A DNA stretch of 64,000 nt from Chinchilla lanigera (lineage: Eukaryota > Chordata > Mammalia > Rodentia > Chinchillidae): assembly GCF_000276665.1 (NCBI RefSeq), contig NW_004955502.1, forward strand, positions 4,966,190 through 5,030,189, written 5' to 3'. A model generated the notes under the pieces. That model was not told where the DNA came from. It saw nothing but the letters and a program-made list of their open reading frames with translations, and did no database searches. This document shows, piece after piece, positions 21,351 to 33,900 of the stretch (position 1 is its first letter; the number at the start of each line of letters is the position of its first letter). Position numbers and translations under genes: made by a program.

Positions 21351-24325
21351 ACAAAGACAGCCATGCCCTTTCCTAGTGTAAGTGGCAATTTCAAAGACAA
21401 ATAGCCTGGGCACTTGAAATAGTTGTGTTATGCTAATGTTTTACAAGATAGCAGGAAAGAATGTAAAATGTCTGTTTTTAGAATAAATTGAAAATTAGAA
21501 TTACTAAAAGCAGTTGTAAGAGAATAGTAAGTATATAGCTATTATCATCACCATCACGGATCTTAAAATCTACCTCAGAATATAGGACATGTGAGGTATG
21601 ATAAAAATGTGGTGAGTATTTATTTCAGTAAAAGACAAATTAATATTATTGTCCTAAAAATACCCTGCCTCATTGTTCTGGCCACTTTCCACAGCAGTTC
21701 TGGAGGTCTTCTGTCCAGAGTGCCTTTAGTTGTGCTGTTGTGGCTGCCTTGATGTATTGAATTGATATAGAGTATTTACTGTTCATGGCATTTTGACTTT
21801 GGGGAAGAGCCAAAGTGCCTCAGCTGGCGGGTGAGGAAATACCAGAACAAGCCCACCTGTCCAGGGATGATGCTCAGCAACAGCAGCACAAATCTCACAC
21901 AGGAACTGCATATATAAAACATTTGAGGAACAATTTCAAAACACCATATGTGAAGTAATAGATAACCTAGAATTCTACAGTCAAAAAGAAAATGATACCC
22001 CTTCAGATGGCATTGTTTAGGTGTAGTTTTATAGGGGAAAAGTATCTTTGTAGTTGAGCTTGTAGTATGAGCTTGTAGTTGAGCTTGTAGTTCTGAATCT
22101 TTGAAGTGGAGAATAAAATTCATTTTTGGACCAATGAACATTTCAGGTAAGGATGAAAAAGGGACAGAGGGGAGAGGAATATTAACTGGCCCCGTGCAGT
22201 GTGAGCACTAAGACCCGGGTGTCTCGGGGCGGTGCTGCACAGGTGGGTGGGAGAGCTGATGGGAGGCTCTGGGAGCCTTCACGCACCGGAACGTACACTT
22301 GTCTACTTTGACTGGCCAAGTATATGAACTTAGCAGTGCAAGATACAAGTAGGGCAATCTGATTAATAGACAAAAACAAATTTATTTATTGTTCTTTTGA
22401 TTCTTAAGTATATACTTTAATGTCAAATTGTGGTTTTAATAATAATTCCTTAATTTAGAGATAGAAAAAGCGATAGTTTGCTATCTTCCTGGGAAGAAAA
22501 CAAGACAAATTAGGTAAATCATGATGGAGCTGAATCAGAAACACAAAACCTTAGGTTCTCACCCTTTGGTAAACTGAGAGGGAGGGAAGGGGACAGGGAA
22601 ACCTGGATCACCCTGGTGTCTGCACATGTACATGGAACCAGTGGAAATTCTGCAGGCTTCAGACTTCCTTCTGTGGCTCACCCAAGTCAGCCTGAAAGAT
22701 GATGAGGTTGCTATGTGAAACGTGTCTAAGCTGCGCGGATATGCTCATGTGGAACTCTGCATGAGTGAAAACAGCAGGGAGGGTGTGGCAAGAGCATGTG
22801 CTTCCTTGCGCTGCTGAGGGATTTCAACTCGATTAGTCTAAACGCTGCATCTGCCGAAGGAAATTTGTGCAGCCGCCTTCTGCAACCTGTGAGAAGCCCC
22901 TTGGTTTGCTCTGTCTTAATTGCAAGCTGACCTGTAGAGAGAACACAGATGTACCCACTGCCTAAAAAGTACAGGAGAAAAGCAATATTAGGTAATTAAT
23001 GTTTAAAATCCACCTGAAATCTTTAGCAAACAGGACAGGGTGTCAGTAATACTGAAAACAAACACCAAACCCTGTGATTCTGTCCCTAAGGTAATGCACA
23101 TTCTGCTCCTGCGAGCCAGCAGCACTGTGAAGACGGAACCTTCATGTCTACTCTCTGCTGCCCTGCTGCATCTGCTCCCTCATTACATCTCTTTCCTGTT
23201 TTGCTGGATACAAGATACAAACAGACAAAGGTGGAGGCTGGCAACCTCAGAAAATATGTCCCTGTGCTTATCCATTGGGAGGAAACATGACTTTCAGCAT
23301 CCTTATATCTAAAAATGCATTTAGAACATTTCCACTCAGTGTTTGAAAATGTGAATGGGGAGTGTTTTTCTTTGGGTATGAAAGCTTGCCATATTAAAAA
23401 TAGTCTGCAAAGTACGACTATGTACAATTAAAAACAGAACACCAAAGTGTATTTCTTATATGAATATTCAATAATGGGAGCTTAGTCTGTGGCAATATTC
23501 TGAGGTTTCTATGAAAAAATAATACATATAAGGTCTTTAACATTTCATTGTGATTGGTTTGTGTTCTTTACATTTATTTCTATTTCCCTTATTTGAATGC
23601 TCTCAGGATCATTGGTTTGCAAAGAATGACCTTCTTCCCCCTTCATCAATGCTCTTCTTCTTGACTATGACCCGCGGCGGCCACATCAGTGCCGAGCAGA
23701 TGAATAGAAAAGAAAGTTTCATGACCTACACAGTTCCCATCTCAGTACCTTTCCAAAGTGGGGAGATTCATTTTGAGTATGTATCCTATAGCTGTGATGT
23801 TGTCCAGATAAACAATGCAATTGAGCAGTGTTTGTAATGTGAAAACGTATTTTTTCAGCATGGCTTTTAAGTACACAGGTTGGATGTGACCATGTTTTAT
23901 ATGCCCGTTTGTCTACACAGTTTAAAAGGATAGAAAATGAATTTGCATTTGGGATATTTTCATCAGTTAATTCTATTTAGACTTATTAAGCTATTAAGTA
24001 TCTCTCGGCCTGTCAGTCTGTCTCTGTCTCTCCACCTTTGGTTTTCTTTACATTCTTTCTTTTCCTTCCTAATATATATATTTTTGGGGATGTTTCATCA
24101 TTAAGTACATACATGATCACCCTAATGCTGCCTGACCTAAGCAGTTCATGGAGGTGAAGAAGGGGCCAGAACTAACCACACATTATCTTTTAAAAACACT
24201 CACAAAAGTTTGTAGGGAAGAAATGTTGTAAGTCCCCCAGCTAAGCCCCATGTTTTGTATCTGTTCTTTTTCTGTTCATTCTTGAGACAGCAGCCACCCA
24301 GAGATGAAGAAGGAAGTCAGACCAT
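21351..24325. other. Unassigned sequence with two CpG-denser patches
   Basis: CpG-denser patches lie near 22205-22300 (GACCCGGGTGTCTCGGGGCG) and 23671-23700 (CCCGCGGCGGCC). A small imperfect tandem GAGCTTGTAGT repeat (three units at 12-13 bp spacing) is at 22056-22092. No exon, promoter element set or repeat family is recognised. Frames of up to 121 codons (21776-22141, minus) show no domain. Confidence 0.35.
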
Positions 24326-24870
24326 GTCTTTTTTCAACTCAAACCCTCCGTTGTTACCTCACTACAGTGATCTCAAAGTTGGAGGTCTGCTTCTCCGACT
24401 ACCTCGCTGAGCTCCTGTCCCGTGTGCTTTCCCCTCACACCTCCTCTGCAGCCACACTGGCCTCATTTTCCTTCAGCTTTGCGTTTGTGATCTCTGCTGG
24501 AGTTAAGCACCCCAGCCATATGGGGTATGTCATGTATGTCACCACTGACATACATGACGTACAGCCTCATGTGTGTCACCACTCAAATGCCACCTTTAGC
24601 AGTCATATGGGTTAAAATTACACCTTTTCCCCTCCCCATGTCTGGCATCTCTTTACCTCTTTTTCTGTTTTTGTTTTATGTTTAACATCTACCACCATCC
24701 CTATGCTACATACATGGCTTTTTCTTGCTGGTTTTGGCTATGTCTTCTGATAGTATATACATCTATGAAGGCAAAGTTTGTATTGTTCATTGTTGTTACC
24801 TGAGTTCCAGCGACACTGTCTAGCACACAGTAGGTATGCAAAAGCATTTACTTAAGAAGCAAACTAAGGT
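24325..24870 (+). mobile_element. LINE-2 3' region, plus strand
   Basis: The order matches L2: CAAACCCTCCGTTGTTACCTC, GCAGCCACACTGGCCTCATT, CACTCAAATGCCACCTTTAGC, AAATTACACCTTTTCCCC, GAAGGCAAAGTTTGTATTGTTC and the terminal CTAGCACACAGTAGGTATGC. About 540 bp is preserved. The 103-codon frame at 24304-24615 lies within it and is accidental. It contains a hairpin insertion near 24525-24562. Confidence 0.85.
24525..24562 (+). repeat. Inverted repeat / hairpin within L2
   Basis: A 16-bp arm, GTATGTCATGTATGTC (24525-24540), faces GACATACATGACGTAC (24547-24562) across a 6-base loop, with one mismatch (a G-T wobble in RNA). CATGTGTGTCACCACT a few bases later partly repeats CATGTATGTCACCACT, so the arm and loop were probably generated by a local duplication or template switch. 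Confidence 0.92.
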
Positions 24871-27640
24871 ACATCTATACTTATTTTTATAGGAGTGCAC
24901 TTATCACAATAAATACTTACTTAAATCCCTGGACACAGCTATGAAATAATGCACAGAAACAAGATTTGAGCCAGGTAATATATTTCAACAAAGCCAAAGG
25001 TCACTTCTCATACAGAAATAGTTTCCAGTAGTTACCATACTCTGCCTGGACTAAAGCTTCGTGAGGTAGATCCAACATTCTAATATGCATATTATTCAAC
25101 AGCATTTATTGAGCAAATACTATGCTTCAAACTCTGTGCCAAACACCTGCACTTGGCACCAAACTCAACAGCCAAGGACTGGGCTTGTTTGAAACTTGTC
25201 TTCTACTTGACGAAAATTAGCTGCAGATAAATGACAGTACCAGTTAGTTAAAAGTGTGAAAGGTGAGGGTGTCATAGTAAATGGTGGGCAGTGAAATATT
25301 GTCTTCTTTTTATATGCTGAACAACTCTTTCATTATGGTTTTTTTTTTTTTAACTTGAGCAATTATTTCTGAACTGATCTCCTCTATAGCCTGACGTAGT
25401 TTGTTCTTTGCTTAAATTGCTATCATTTCAGAGATTTCAGGTGTGTGACTTTCCTATTCTTGAATGTTGATGTTTCCTGGACTTTTTCTCGGTAGTGTGT
25501 TTGGCTGAGATTGCATTTTACTTCTTTTTGTCATTTTCAAATCTCCGATTTCTGGGGTTTCAGGTTTATTCCTGAGATGGTGGTGGGAGGTGGAGACAAG
25601 TGTCCTGAGTTCCCAGATAGCTCACTGAGGCTTCCAGATTCTAAGGACCCTTCTCACAGTGGGGACAGGGGGCGGGCCCAGAGAAACTGGGCTCCAAGAC
25701 AGCCTATGGAGGCTTCCTGAGTCCAAGGCCCCTCCCACGGTAAAATTTTCTTTTCACTTCTTGTGCACTTTATCATTCACCATAATATATCTGAAAAAAC
25801 TTTATAAAGAAAACTTATTTTGTTCTTTTTCCCATAAAGACCATAGCTTGAAGATATTTGGTACATGGTATAGTACAGTGCAGTGTTGTAGGGAAAGAAA
25901 TTGTGAAGATGGCATAATACCCCTACACCCAGGGGGTGGGAACTATTGTGTATTAATCAAATAAATTGGTCACATTTCCATTTCATTTGTAACTATGTTA
26001 TTTTTTCTCAAACAGCTATGTTTATAAAGCATTTTAAGAACATCTTAAGAACAAATAAATTTTTAAAATTCTGCTGGTTTCTTTAATTGTGAAATTATAT
26101 CAGTAAATACATAGCACAAATTAAAGGGAAACAGGTATGCTGTAATGTTTCTGTAAGTATTAATTGCATATGTAGGGATTTTTATACAATTTAAGGTGCA
26201 ATTTCATCTTTTTGCAATTGGAACCTTTGATTTTAAGACAGAATAATGTTTGAATTAATTGTAAAGAGCACTAATGTAAAACAAAGGTATATTTAGTAAA
26301 GATAGGTGGGCAAAAGTACTTGAGTTGTACAGTTCTCTTCTTTCCTTTATTTAGTTTCTATAAATATTTTAAAGGGAGTTATTTTACAGAGTTTTTTTTT
26401 TTTACCATCTGCTTGGGTTTGGTCCTTTATGCTAAATTCAACAGTTAGGGTTAAGCAATCTAGTCAGGAGAGCTGTCAGTATTTTATTGGCTTCATACTC
26501 CACATCTTATGTAAAGAATTATTGCAAAAAACAGAAATTCAAAATATTCCAAAGGCATCTCCAACAAAATGTGACTCTCAGAGCTTCTGCTTACCCCTGA
26601 ATTCCTTTTCATGCTTTGTTTCTAAACCTCTCACTGTTTGCATTTTTCCCCCCTGATCCTTTCAGCCGAAGCACTCCAAGGATCGAAATAATAAATTCTG
26701 TTTGTTTTCTACCAGAAACAGTTCATGCAGTCACACTGCAGTGTCTCTTTGAGGTGTGATAGTCAAAATTTTGAAAAATTATTATTAGTTTGTAAACAAA
26801 TTGCAGGTAATTGTTGGACGTGGTCAAGAAGAATGGATTAAAATTGTAAGTTATATCAGAAATGATAGGAGGATTTTATGTTACACCAAATGAATGTCTG
26901 GTTGTTTCTTTATGGGACACCCACAACTATTTTCTGATAATTTGTGTGTCTAAGTGTTGAATCACATTACCTTAATCCTCACCTTATTTCTCTTAAATTG
27001 AGCAACACTTTTTTTCCTGCTGTGTGCATTTACTAATATATTTTCTATTTAAAGAACTGATCTATAGCTTACATGTGTGTGACTTCCATGATATTTGGAA
27101 TTATTTTTATCAGTTCTATCATATACAGTTTCTTAACTCTTTAACAGGCTTTTTTGTTTAATTTTAAGAAGAAATGAGTTAAATTAAATATTAATATTAT
27201 CCATAAAATATCCCTATTTTCCACGTGGACTTGTGTTTACCTGCTTTACAATCAGCTAAAATCCCTACTGTTTGATTCCATTCTGGAGGGGTCTTTAAAG
27301 CAAAACTTTGGTTAATCTAAGATGCAGTCACCATGGAAACTGAATTTTCTCCTTCCCTTTTTAATAAATAAAAGCATTGGTTTGTTTTCTTCATGCTGTG
27401 ATGAAGTTCTGGTTAAAGTCCAATAATTCCTTGAAGTCAGTTACTACTTACCTCACTTTCTTCAATTTAGTAATAACAAACACTTATTGTTATTCAGTTA
27501 ACAAAGTACCATGTCTCACATCAACCTGGGAAAATAAACAGGGCAGGTGGATGTTATTACTCTCAGTAGTGAAATGAAGATGTAAGATGCTAAATGCAGT
27601 GGATACTTCTCCCCAGCCCCTGCAAAGTGCCCGTGGTTGG
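24871..27640. other. Unassigned sequence
   Basis: No exon is recognised. A GC-richer stretch at 25575-25740 has two loosely repeated phrases (GAGGCTTCCAGATTCTAAGG and GAGGCTTCCTGAGTCCAAGG, 93 bp apart) and could be part of a retroelement 5' region, but I cannot place it. Frames of 60-101 codons have no domains. Confidence 0.35.
27327..27340 (+). promoter_or_regulatory. X-box-like motif (RFX site), tentative
   Basis: GTCACCATGGAAAC matches the RFX X-box consensus GTNRCC-N(0-3)-RGYAAC except for one position in the right half. A single near-match in 64 kb is expected fairly often by chance, and no gene start is near. Confidence 0.15.
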
Positions 27641-27648
27641 GCATGTGC

Positions 27649-27710
27649 ACACACTGACACACACATACACACAGAGAAGCACACACACACAAATACACAC
27701 ATGCCACACA
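27649..27710 (+). repeat. Imperfect (CA)n microsatellite
   Basis: CACA runs are interrupted by GAGAAG, AAAT and TG. All overlapping open frames on both strands (for example 27587-28018 and 27490-27729) are low-complexity translations of this and the adjacent TGTTA repeat. Confidence 0.93.
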
Positions 27711-27864
27711 ATAACATGTGTTCTGACATAATGCATCAACATAAAAATAAATGCAGCTCTTCCACTGTGCAAACTTGTTTTGGAGAGCTTACCATGGTTC
27801 CAGGGATTCCCAGGAGGACAGAGACAGAGAGCTGGCTAGAAGGAAGGTACCAGTTAAGTTTACC

Positions 27865-27914
27865 ATGTTATGTTATGCTATGTTATGTTATGTTATGTTA
27901 TGTTATGTTATGTT
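27865..27914 (+). repeat. (TGTTA)n pentanucleotide repeat
   Basis: About ten TGTTA units run with one change (TGCTA at about the third unit). It is a simple repeat, likely variable in length. Confidence 0.95.
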
Positions 27915-28539
27915 ACTTTATTTCTTGCCATAGTCTGCATCATCATCTAAGACTACAAGTTTGTGGTGTTGCTGTGACCTATCCAGTTCTGAAAATAAGA
28001 CTACAAGAACATCAATAGGTAAAGTTTGATGGATACAGAAATTTGGAAGAAAATACCTAACATTTAAAGTTTTTGTGCTGCTTCCTTTTTCTAATGTTTC
28101 TAAATATGTTGAGATGATTTGTCTTTTGTTTTCCCTGAAAAATGAATAATGATGACAGCAACCTTTACTGTGGATTATGGGATTTTCAGACAACACAGAT
28201 GAGTTATGCAAAGAAGACATTGTTTATTCCTTTCACATACAATCTTAAGAGAAGATCTTATTTAGCTATTCAAATACCTGGTTACATAAAAGTGCTCCTT
28301 GGGTATCATTTTTCTCTGAGAAACTAATAAAAATATCACATTATCAAAACAATCTATGTCATGCAATTTAAAGAAGAGCGAGCATCAGGCGGATATATAC
28401 CCATGAGCAATAGGTGAGAGCTTAGGAGCTGTCCCTGTGAGGAGGAGGGGCCTAGTGCAGTGTTTCAGGGACTGAGACTGCAGTGGAGCTGTCTCTATGC
28501 GGGGACTGAGTTTGACCCCACATAGGGAAGTAGGGTAAC

Positions 28540-28660
28540 CACGTGCTTAAGAATTAGATTTCAAAATCAGATACCAGACTTAATTTCCTAGCTCTGACTT
28601 ACTACCTGAGTGAGCATATGCAGGTTGTGTAAGTTCTCTAAGTGTCCCTGAATGTGTGAC
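28540..28660 (+). mobile_element. MIR fragment, plus strand
   Basis: GTGCTTAAGAATTAGATTTC, AGACTTAATTTCCTAGCTCTGACTTACTACCTG and GTGTAAGTTCTCTAAGTG parallel the MIR 5' half (GTGGTTAAGAGCACGGACTC ... GGCTCTGCCACTTACTAGCTG ... AGTTACTTAACCTC). Confidence 0.6.
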
Positions 28661-29320
28661 CTGTGTGTCTGTGTGCATGCACACACATGCTATAAGATTT
28701 TGAATCCACTGTATGGTCACATGATTAAAAATTCAAAAGAATACAAAAAGCTATAGAATAAAAAATCTTGCTTTTACTAATATCTCTAAATATGCCTTTC
28801 AATTTCACTTAAGGTATACTCATTTCTTGTAATATTCTGGGTTTCTTAATGCAAATGTTAGCATAAATATATATTACTTTTTTCCTGTCTTATACTAAAG
28901 TTAGCAAGCCAAACTTGCTGATCTAAAAATCTCATTTTTTATCTACTGTATCTTAGGAACTATGACAGATTGTATTATCCTTGGAATAAGGACAGATTGG
29001 AGACTGAGGTGCAAGGAATACTATAGACTTAAGAGCCTGTGCCATAAAGAGAGTTGCAGTTTCCTTCTGGTTCTTACAAGGTGCTTCTCTTAGACTCAGC
29101 CTCCATGATGGAAGGAAGCCCAAGCAATTCAAATGGAAAGAAACTAAGGCTCATAATCTGGACACCCACCTAGTTTCTCGCTGACAGATAATCTCTCTTG
29201 CCAAACAATTATAGCTTTGTACAAAAAATAACTTTGTTGATTCAAGTCAGTAAGTTTTAGGTAGGTTATTGACTAGTATTAGATAGCTCAAGTATGTTTA
29301 TGATTTATTTTGCAGTTTTT
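28661..29320. other. Unassigned sequence
   Basis: The part at 28715-28870 (AAAATTCAAAAGAATACAAAAAG) has the look of an old interspersed repeat, but I cannot name it. Otherwise nothing is recognised. Confidence 0.3.
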
Positions 29321-29329
29321 CTTTTGATG

Positions 29330-29520
29330 TCAGCTTCTATTTTTCTAATCCTCTGCTTTTAAACAAAGCTGCAGTGAGCAACTCCATACATACTCCATAT
29401 CATATGTGAGTCTGTACACTTCTAGAATGAAATGTCAGAAGTGGGGTCTTTGGGGCAACTGAGAAATACTAACTTAAATACTTCAAAATATAAATCTAAA
29501 TTGTCTTCTATAGTAGAGGA
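29330..29520 (-). mobile_element. Old LINE-1 ORF2 3' end, minus strand
   Basis: AACAAAGCTGCAGTGAGCAA, ACTCCATATCATATGTGAG and AGTGGGGTCTTTGGGGCAAC follow the reverse complement of the old L1 ORF2 end (AATAAAGCTGCTATGAACAT ... GGAGTGGAATTGCTGGGTCA). It is short and decayed. Confidence 0.5.
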
Positions 29521-29667
29521 TTTATAAAGAACTTATAAAGTAGAAAAAGGAGAATTTATTTTACATGAATGCTGAGACCGAGTGACATAAATCATAGTAT
29601 AGTAGAAATGACAGGGCCTGGACTGTAAATACTCACCACAAAGTGATCCATCACCAAGAGATTTTTT

Positions 29668-29838
29668 TGTTTTATTTTGCTTTGTTGTACTCTTTTTGAG
29701 ACAGGGTCTTGTTATGCACTATGCAGTTCGGGCTGGCCTTGAACTCACTTTGTAGTCCAGGCTGGTCTCAAACTTGCAAAGATCCTCCTACCTCAGCTTC
29801 CCAAGTGCTGAGGTGTGGCACCACTACACCTGCCAACC
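29668..29838 (-). mobile_element. B1-like SINE, minus strand
   Basis: A T-rich tail, then TTTGAGACAGGGTCTTGTTATG, CGGGCTGGCCTTGAACTCAC, the duplicated GTCCAGGCTGGTCTCAAACTTG and CTCAGCTTCCCAAGTGCTG. It is full length, with the typical B1 internal duplication. Confidence 0.9.
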
Positions 29839-30224
29839 AATAGCTTTTTAAAACTTTTCTTTTTCAAGAAGAAACACTTGAACATTTGATATTAATATGT
29901 TGTTACTTAGATTTTATTTCATGATGTTAAAGTTGAAAATATTTTGAGGGGCATTGATTATATACTTTTAATCATTTACATTTTCCCAACTGCAAATATA
30001 AAGCTTAGTATTATTTTCTAAGGGTAACTTTTCTTTGTGAAAATCAGTTTCCTAGCTAATGAAGTGATCTTATTTCCGGGTTGTTTTGGGTCAGCACCAT
30101 GTTAGTCAGGGATCAGAATTCATGACCTCAGAGACATAGAAGTCTCTATCTTCAAGGGGTCCACCACCTCCCACTGGGGCAACCTTGGGGACAAAGGCTT
30201 TAGCAAGGGCATCTGGGTTACTTT

Positions 30225-30865
30225 CAACATGCAAACCATAGTGATATGTCTCAAAAGGAATTAAAATCAGGGTGTCAAATAAGATTTCTGCATCTCTCAT
30301 AGTCATTGTAGCATTATTTACAATATTCAAGTAACAGAGATGATGAATAAAAACAAAATGTTACATGCCTATAGCAAATATTTTTGAACCTTAGAAAAGG
30401 ATATTGGATAATTTGTGGCAATATAGATGAACCTAGAGGACTTTATGCTAAGAGAGAGAAACAATCACAAAAGGACAAATACCCCATCTCAATTAGTCAA
30501 ATTCAGAGAATAGAATGGTGGCTGCCAGGGGTCGATGTAGGGCAAGTGTTTACAGAGAATTGCTGGTTAATGGGTATAAAGTTTCATGATGAATAAGTCC
30601 TGGGGATCTTCTCTGTGAGATAGTAGCTATGTTTGACAATATGATATCATACATTTCAAAATACAATAGGATATATCTTAGGTAAATGATCTTACAAAAA
30701 CAAATAAAACCACCAAAGACCACAAAACAGTTTTTGAGGTGATGTGTATATTTAGAACCTAATTCTGGTGATGGTATAGTAGATTTATGCACATCCAGAC
30801 TCATCAAAATATATACATGCAATAGGTATAATTTTAAAACATTAATTACATCTCAATAAACATAA
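30225..30865 (+). mobile_element. Old LINE-1 ORF2 end and 3' UTR, plus strand
   Basis: TTTGTGGCAATATAGATGAACC, TTTATGCTAAGAGAGAGAAAC, ATCACAAAAGGACAAATACC, GAATGGTGGCTGCCAGGGGTCG and AATGGGTATAAAGTTTCATG correspond in order to the L1MA/L1MB ORF2 C-terminus and 3' UTR, ending near TCTCAATAAACAT. Frames of 70 and 90 codons within it are broken L1 or antisense. Confidence 0.85.
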
Positions 30866-33540
30866 AGATGCAAAGCCAAATAAATATGTAAATATATAGG
30901 TTGTGAGGTTAAAAAATCTTCTCCCATAATACGGGTATATCACAATTAATTCTTCACTGATTGATAAATACTTGTATTCTTTCAATTTTTTCACAATTTT
31001 TATCAAAATTAACAATGAATATCTTAAATCTTTGTGGTAATGTAGCAGAATTCTGCAACTCTGTTTCTAAAGATGATAAGGCTTTTAAGGATACATTTAT
31101 TTTAATTTTATAATTAATGGATAGTAGAATTAAATAACTATGCATTTGTCTATACTGTGTTTAAAGAGAATAATAAAGATACAACTCAGGTTTTAACCCA
31201 GTTAATATATTTAGAAAGAAATTTTGAATTTTATTTTATAAAATAAGCAAAGCTAAGCAAAATACAATAATATTTTTATAGAAATCTAGGAAAAAAAAAC
31301 CCTAGGGTTATTTTACTTAGCATAAAATAAGATTTAGGTAAAATAAGCAAGACAAAGCTTGAAAATATCCGTGAGTCATTTGGATACATCCAAACATCCA
31401 TATATTTGACAAAATTTCAATAAGCCTTTCATTAATCATTATTTTAGTGTTTACCCTTATTTTGACATTGAAAAATATTTATGTGGAAAATTTATTTTGA
31501 ATCTAACAACAGAAACTAGTGCTTAAAGGAAGATAACTACTATATCCAAATATCAAATAAATCCTGCAACAATTTTGAAAAAATGAAGACATTCATACAA
31601 TTTTCCAACAGAGATCTTTCAGAAAAAGACAAAAAACTTAGATAATAAGGTAATCATTCATCATAAAGTGCATGCTGCTTCTCTAGCTGTATAAAGTTGC
31701 TAACTGTAAATTTGGGTAGTATCTCAGAAAAACATAGCTTCTAAGCTTTACTGGTCTATAGACTTCATTTTGTCAATTCAATCCATATTGAGTCCAGGAA
31801 ATCAAGTAGATAGATTCAAAATGGCTCTTTATGCTAACAAAACTCAACAAAATTATCCATAAATTAAAAAGCAGAAACAATTTGGGTTTTATTTGGGTGT
31901 TATGTGCTTCATACTATATCATTTTAGTATCTGTTATTCTATAAAGTAGCCAGTATCAACCTCATATTTTAGAAACAGTGTCTTAATGAAATTAAACTAT
32001 TTCCCATAAGTTGTAGAATTTGCCAACACCGGAATGTCAAGTCCTTTTAACAAGCTAATCTTATTTTAATGAGCATGTAGCAGTTACACTTCTTTGTGGG
32101 TTACAATGTTCTAACTCAGTTCATGTATGTTGTAAGGACAGGACTGGGTCTTGTTCATAGCTAGTCTCCAATGTGCTGCATATGAAGTCTTAAAAATATT
32201 TGATCATTGTTCTAATCTTTATTCAGAGGCTAAGTCTGCTCTGACAATAATTTATTTACATTAGTAAATAAATTTTAAAAATCAGTAAATAAATTTTAAA
32301 AATAAAATTTAAAAAGATGGTAGATCTTTCCTTTCATGAAAATAGCTACTCAATTATAATATCAAGCTGACAAATTATTAAATATATATCAAATGATAAT
32401 GTTCAAATATGTTTTTATAGGTCAATAAAAGGCAAAGTAAGTATATGCTTCTTGTATTAAATTTGTCCAGTGGTAGTAAAATAACTTTGCATAATCTTAT
32501 TTTTGCATTAATAGAGTCCATCACTATAACTACTATTATTGTATCATGCCAATCAAATTATATAAACCATGTCTTTTCTTCATATTAGTTTTATTTCAGT
32601 CCTTTCTGAAGAGTCACCTTCAATTTCCTTTTATAAAAAGTTTTCAAATATTTTTAAAATTAGAAAGAATAGTTCTTACCTGGATTTTAAAAATATCAAC
32701 ATTTTGATCTACTTGTTTTAGCTATTTCAACTTTTTGAAATATTTTGAAGGAAATCTCTATGTTGTTTTATCAAGCGTTTTATTATATTCAGGGGCATTC
32801 TGAAGATCTGGTGAGAAATGATCTTACAACACATCAGGCTTGGAATTATCTTAAGTCAGTGGGCTTTCTTCTGATTCATTTAAAAACATTTATTTTTCTG
32901 TAGATAAGGTTTATACTGATTAAGATAGACAGCTTTATGTTGCAGGAAGAAACAAGCCTTAAATATTAACAAATTTGAAATTTCTTCTCTTAGTAGTCAA
33001 AGGATTTCTGTGTTCGATCATGCAGTCCCAAAAACATGAAAGACGAGTAGGGTAGAAACTGCACCCTTGCACTGTATTTTGATATTGGGATGGTATTTGA
33101 ATACAGGAAGTACAACAGCTGTCACAACAGTCAAGACCAAAGGCAATATGGGAAGAAGACAATGATGCTATTGTGAGAGAAACACAACCCTAATTCTGAT
33201 TTCAGGCCCTATCATGAGAAAAAAAGAGGCTAACAGGAAGAATATAAGTCACCTATTATTATTGCAATAGATGATTTGGACCTACTCAAGTCACCACTTT
33301 GTTTATGAAATCTCATTTAGGCATTCCCTTGTAAGTATCTGAACAGTAGACAAATTTAAAAAACAGTCCCTTACTGGGTTACAATGCTATGGCTAGTATC
33401 CTGGGAAAAACTCTTACATAAATGATTCCTATTAGAAAGACCATTGACATAGAATTGTGAGTCTGCAAGTTCCTAATGTTACAGAATAGAGAGAACAGGG
33501 GAGATAACAAATGCATATATCTTCCTTTTCAGAAATACTG
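30866..33540. other. Unassigned AT-rich sequence
   Basis: Very AT-rich with no exon recognised. It includes a possible MIR remnant at about 31935-32050 (minus strand; CAACCTCATATTTTAGAAACAG ... AAACTATTTCCCATAAG) and a 21-bp imperfect AT repeat at 32263-32316. A 67-codon minus-strand frame (32959-33162) is Cys-rich but has no recognisable motif. Confidence 0.4.
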
Positions 33541-33542
33541 TT

Positions 33543-33900
33543 TTGTCATGAACATTTGTGTCCCCTACCACACATTTCGTGTGTGGTGATTCTAATCCCC
33601 TGTGTGATGTTATTAAGTGGTGGAGACTGAGAGGTGATTAGATCACAAGAGTGGAGCCCTTGTGAATGGGATTAGTGCCCTTATGAAGGAGACTACAAAA
33701 CCCCCTTGTTCCCTTCTGGCTTGTGAGGACTCATCAAGGAAGCAGCTCTCTATAAATCAGGAAACAAGCTCTACCGGACATTAAATTTGCCAGTGCCTCA
33801 CCTTCAACTTTCCAGCCTCCAGAACTATGGGAAATAAATGTTTGTTATTTACACCACACAATCGTTAATATTTTGTTATAGCAACCTGAATTACTAATAC
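33543..33900 (+). mobile_element. MST/MLT1-type MaLR LTR, plus strand (old)
   Basis: Starts TGTCATGAACATTTGTGTCCCC; then CACATTTCGTGTGTGG, TCTAATCCCC, GACTGAGAGGTGATTAGATC, ATGGGATTAGTGCCCTTATG, TCCAGCCTCCAGAACTATG, the poly(A) signal in GGAAATAAATG, and TTTTGTTATAGCAACCTGAA before the ACTAATAC end. This is the full MaLR LTR layout (about 360 bp). No internal sequence flanks it, so it is a solo LTR. Confidence 0.88.

Noticed and set aside
27587..28018. A 143-codon frame with repeated residues
   Set aside because: It translates the CA and TGTTA microsatellites. Low complexity explains the open frame.
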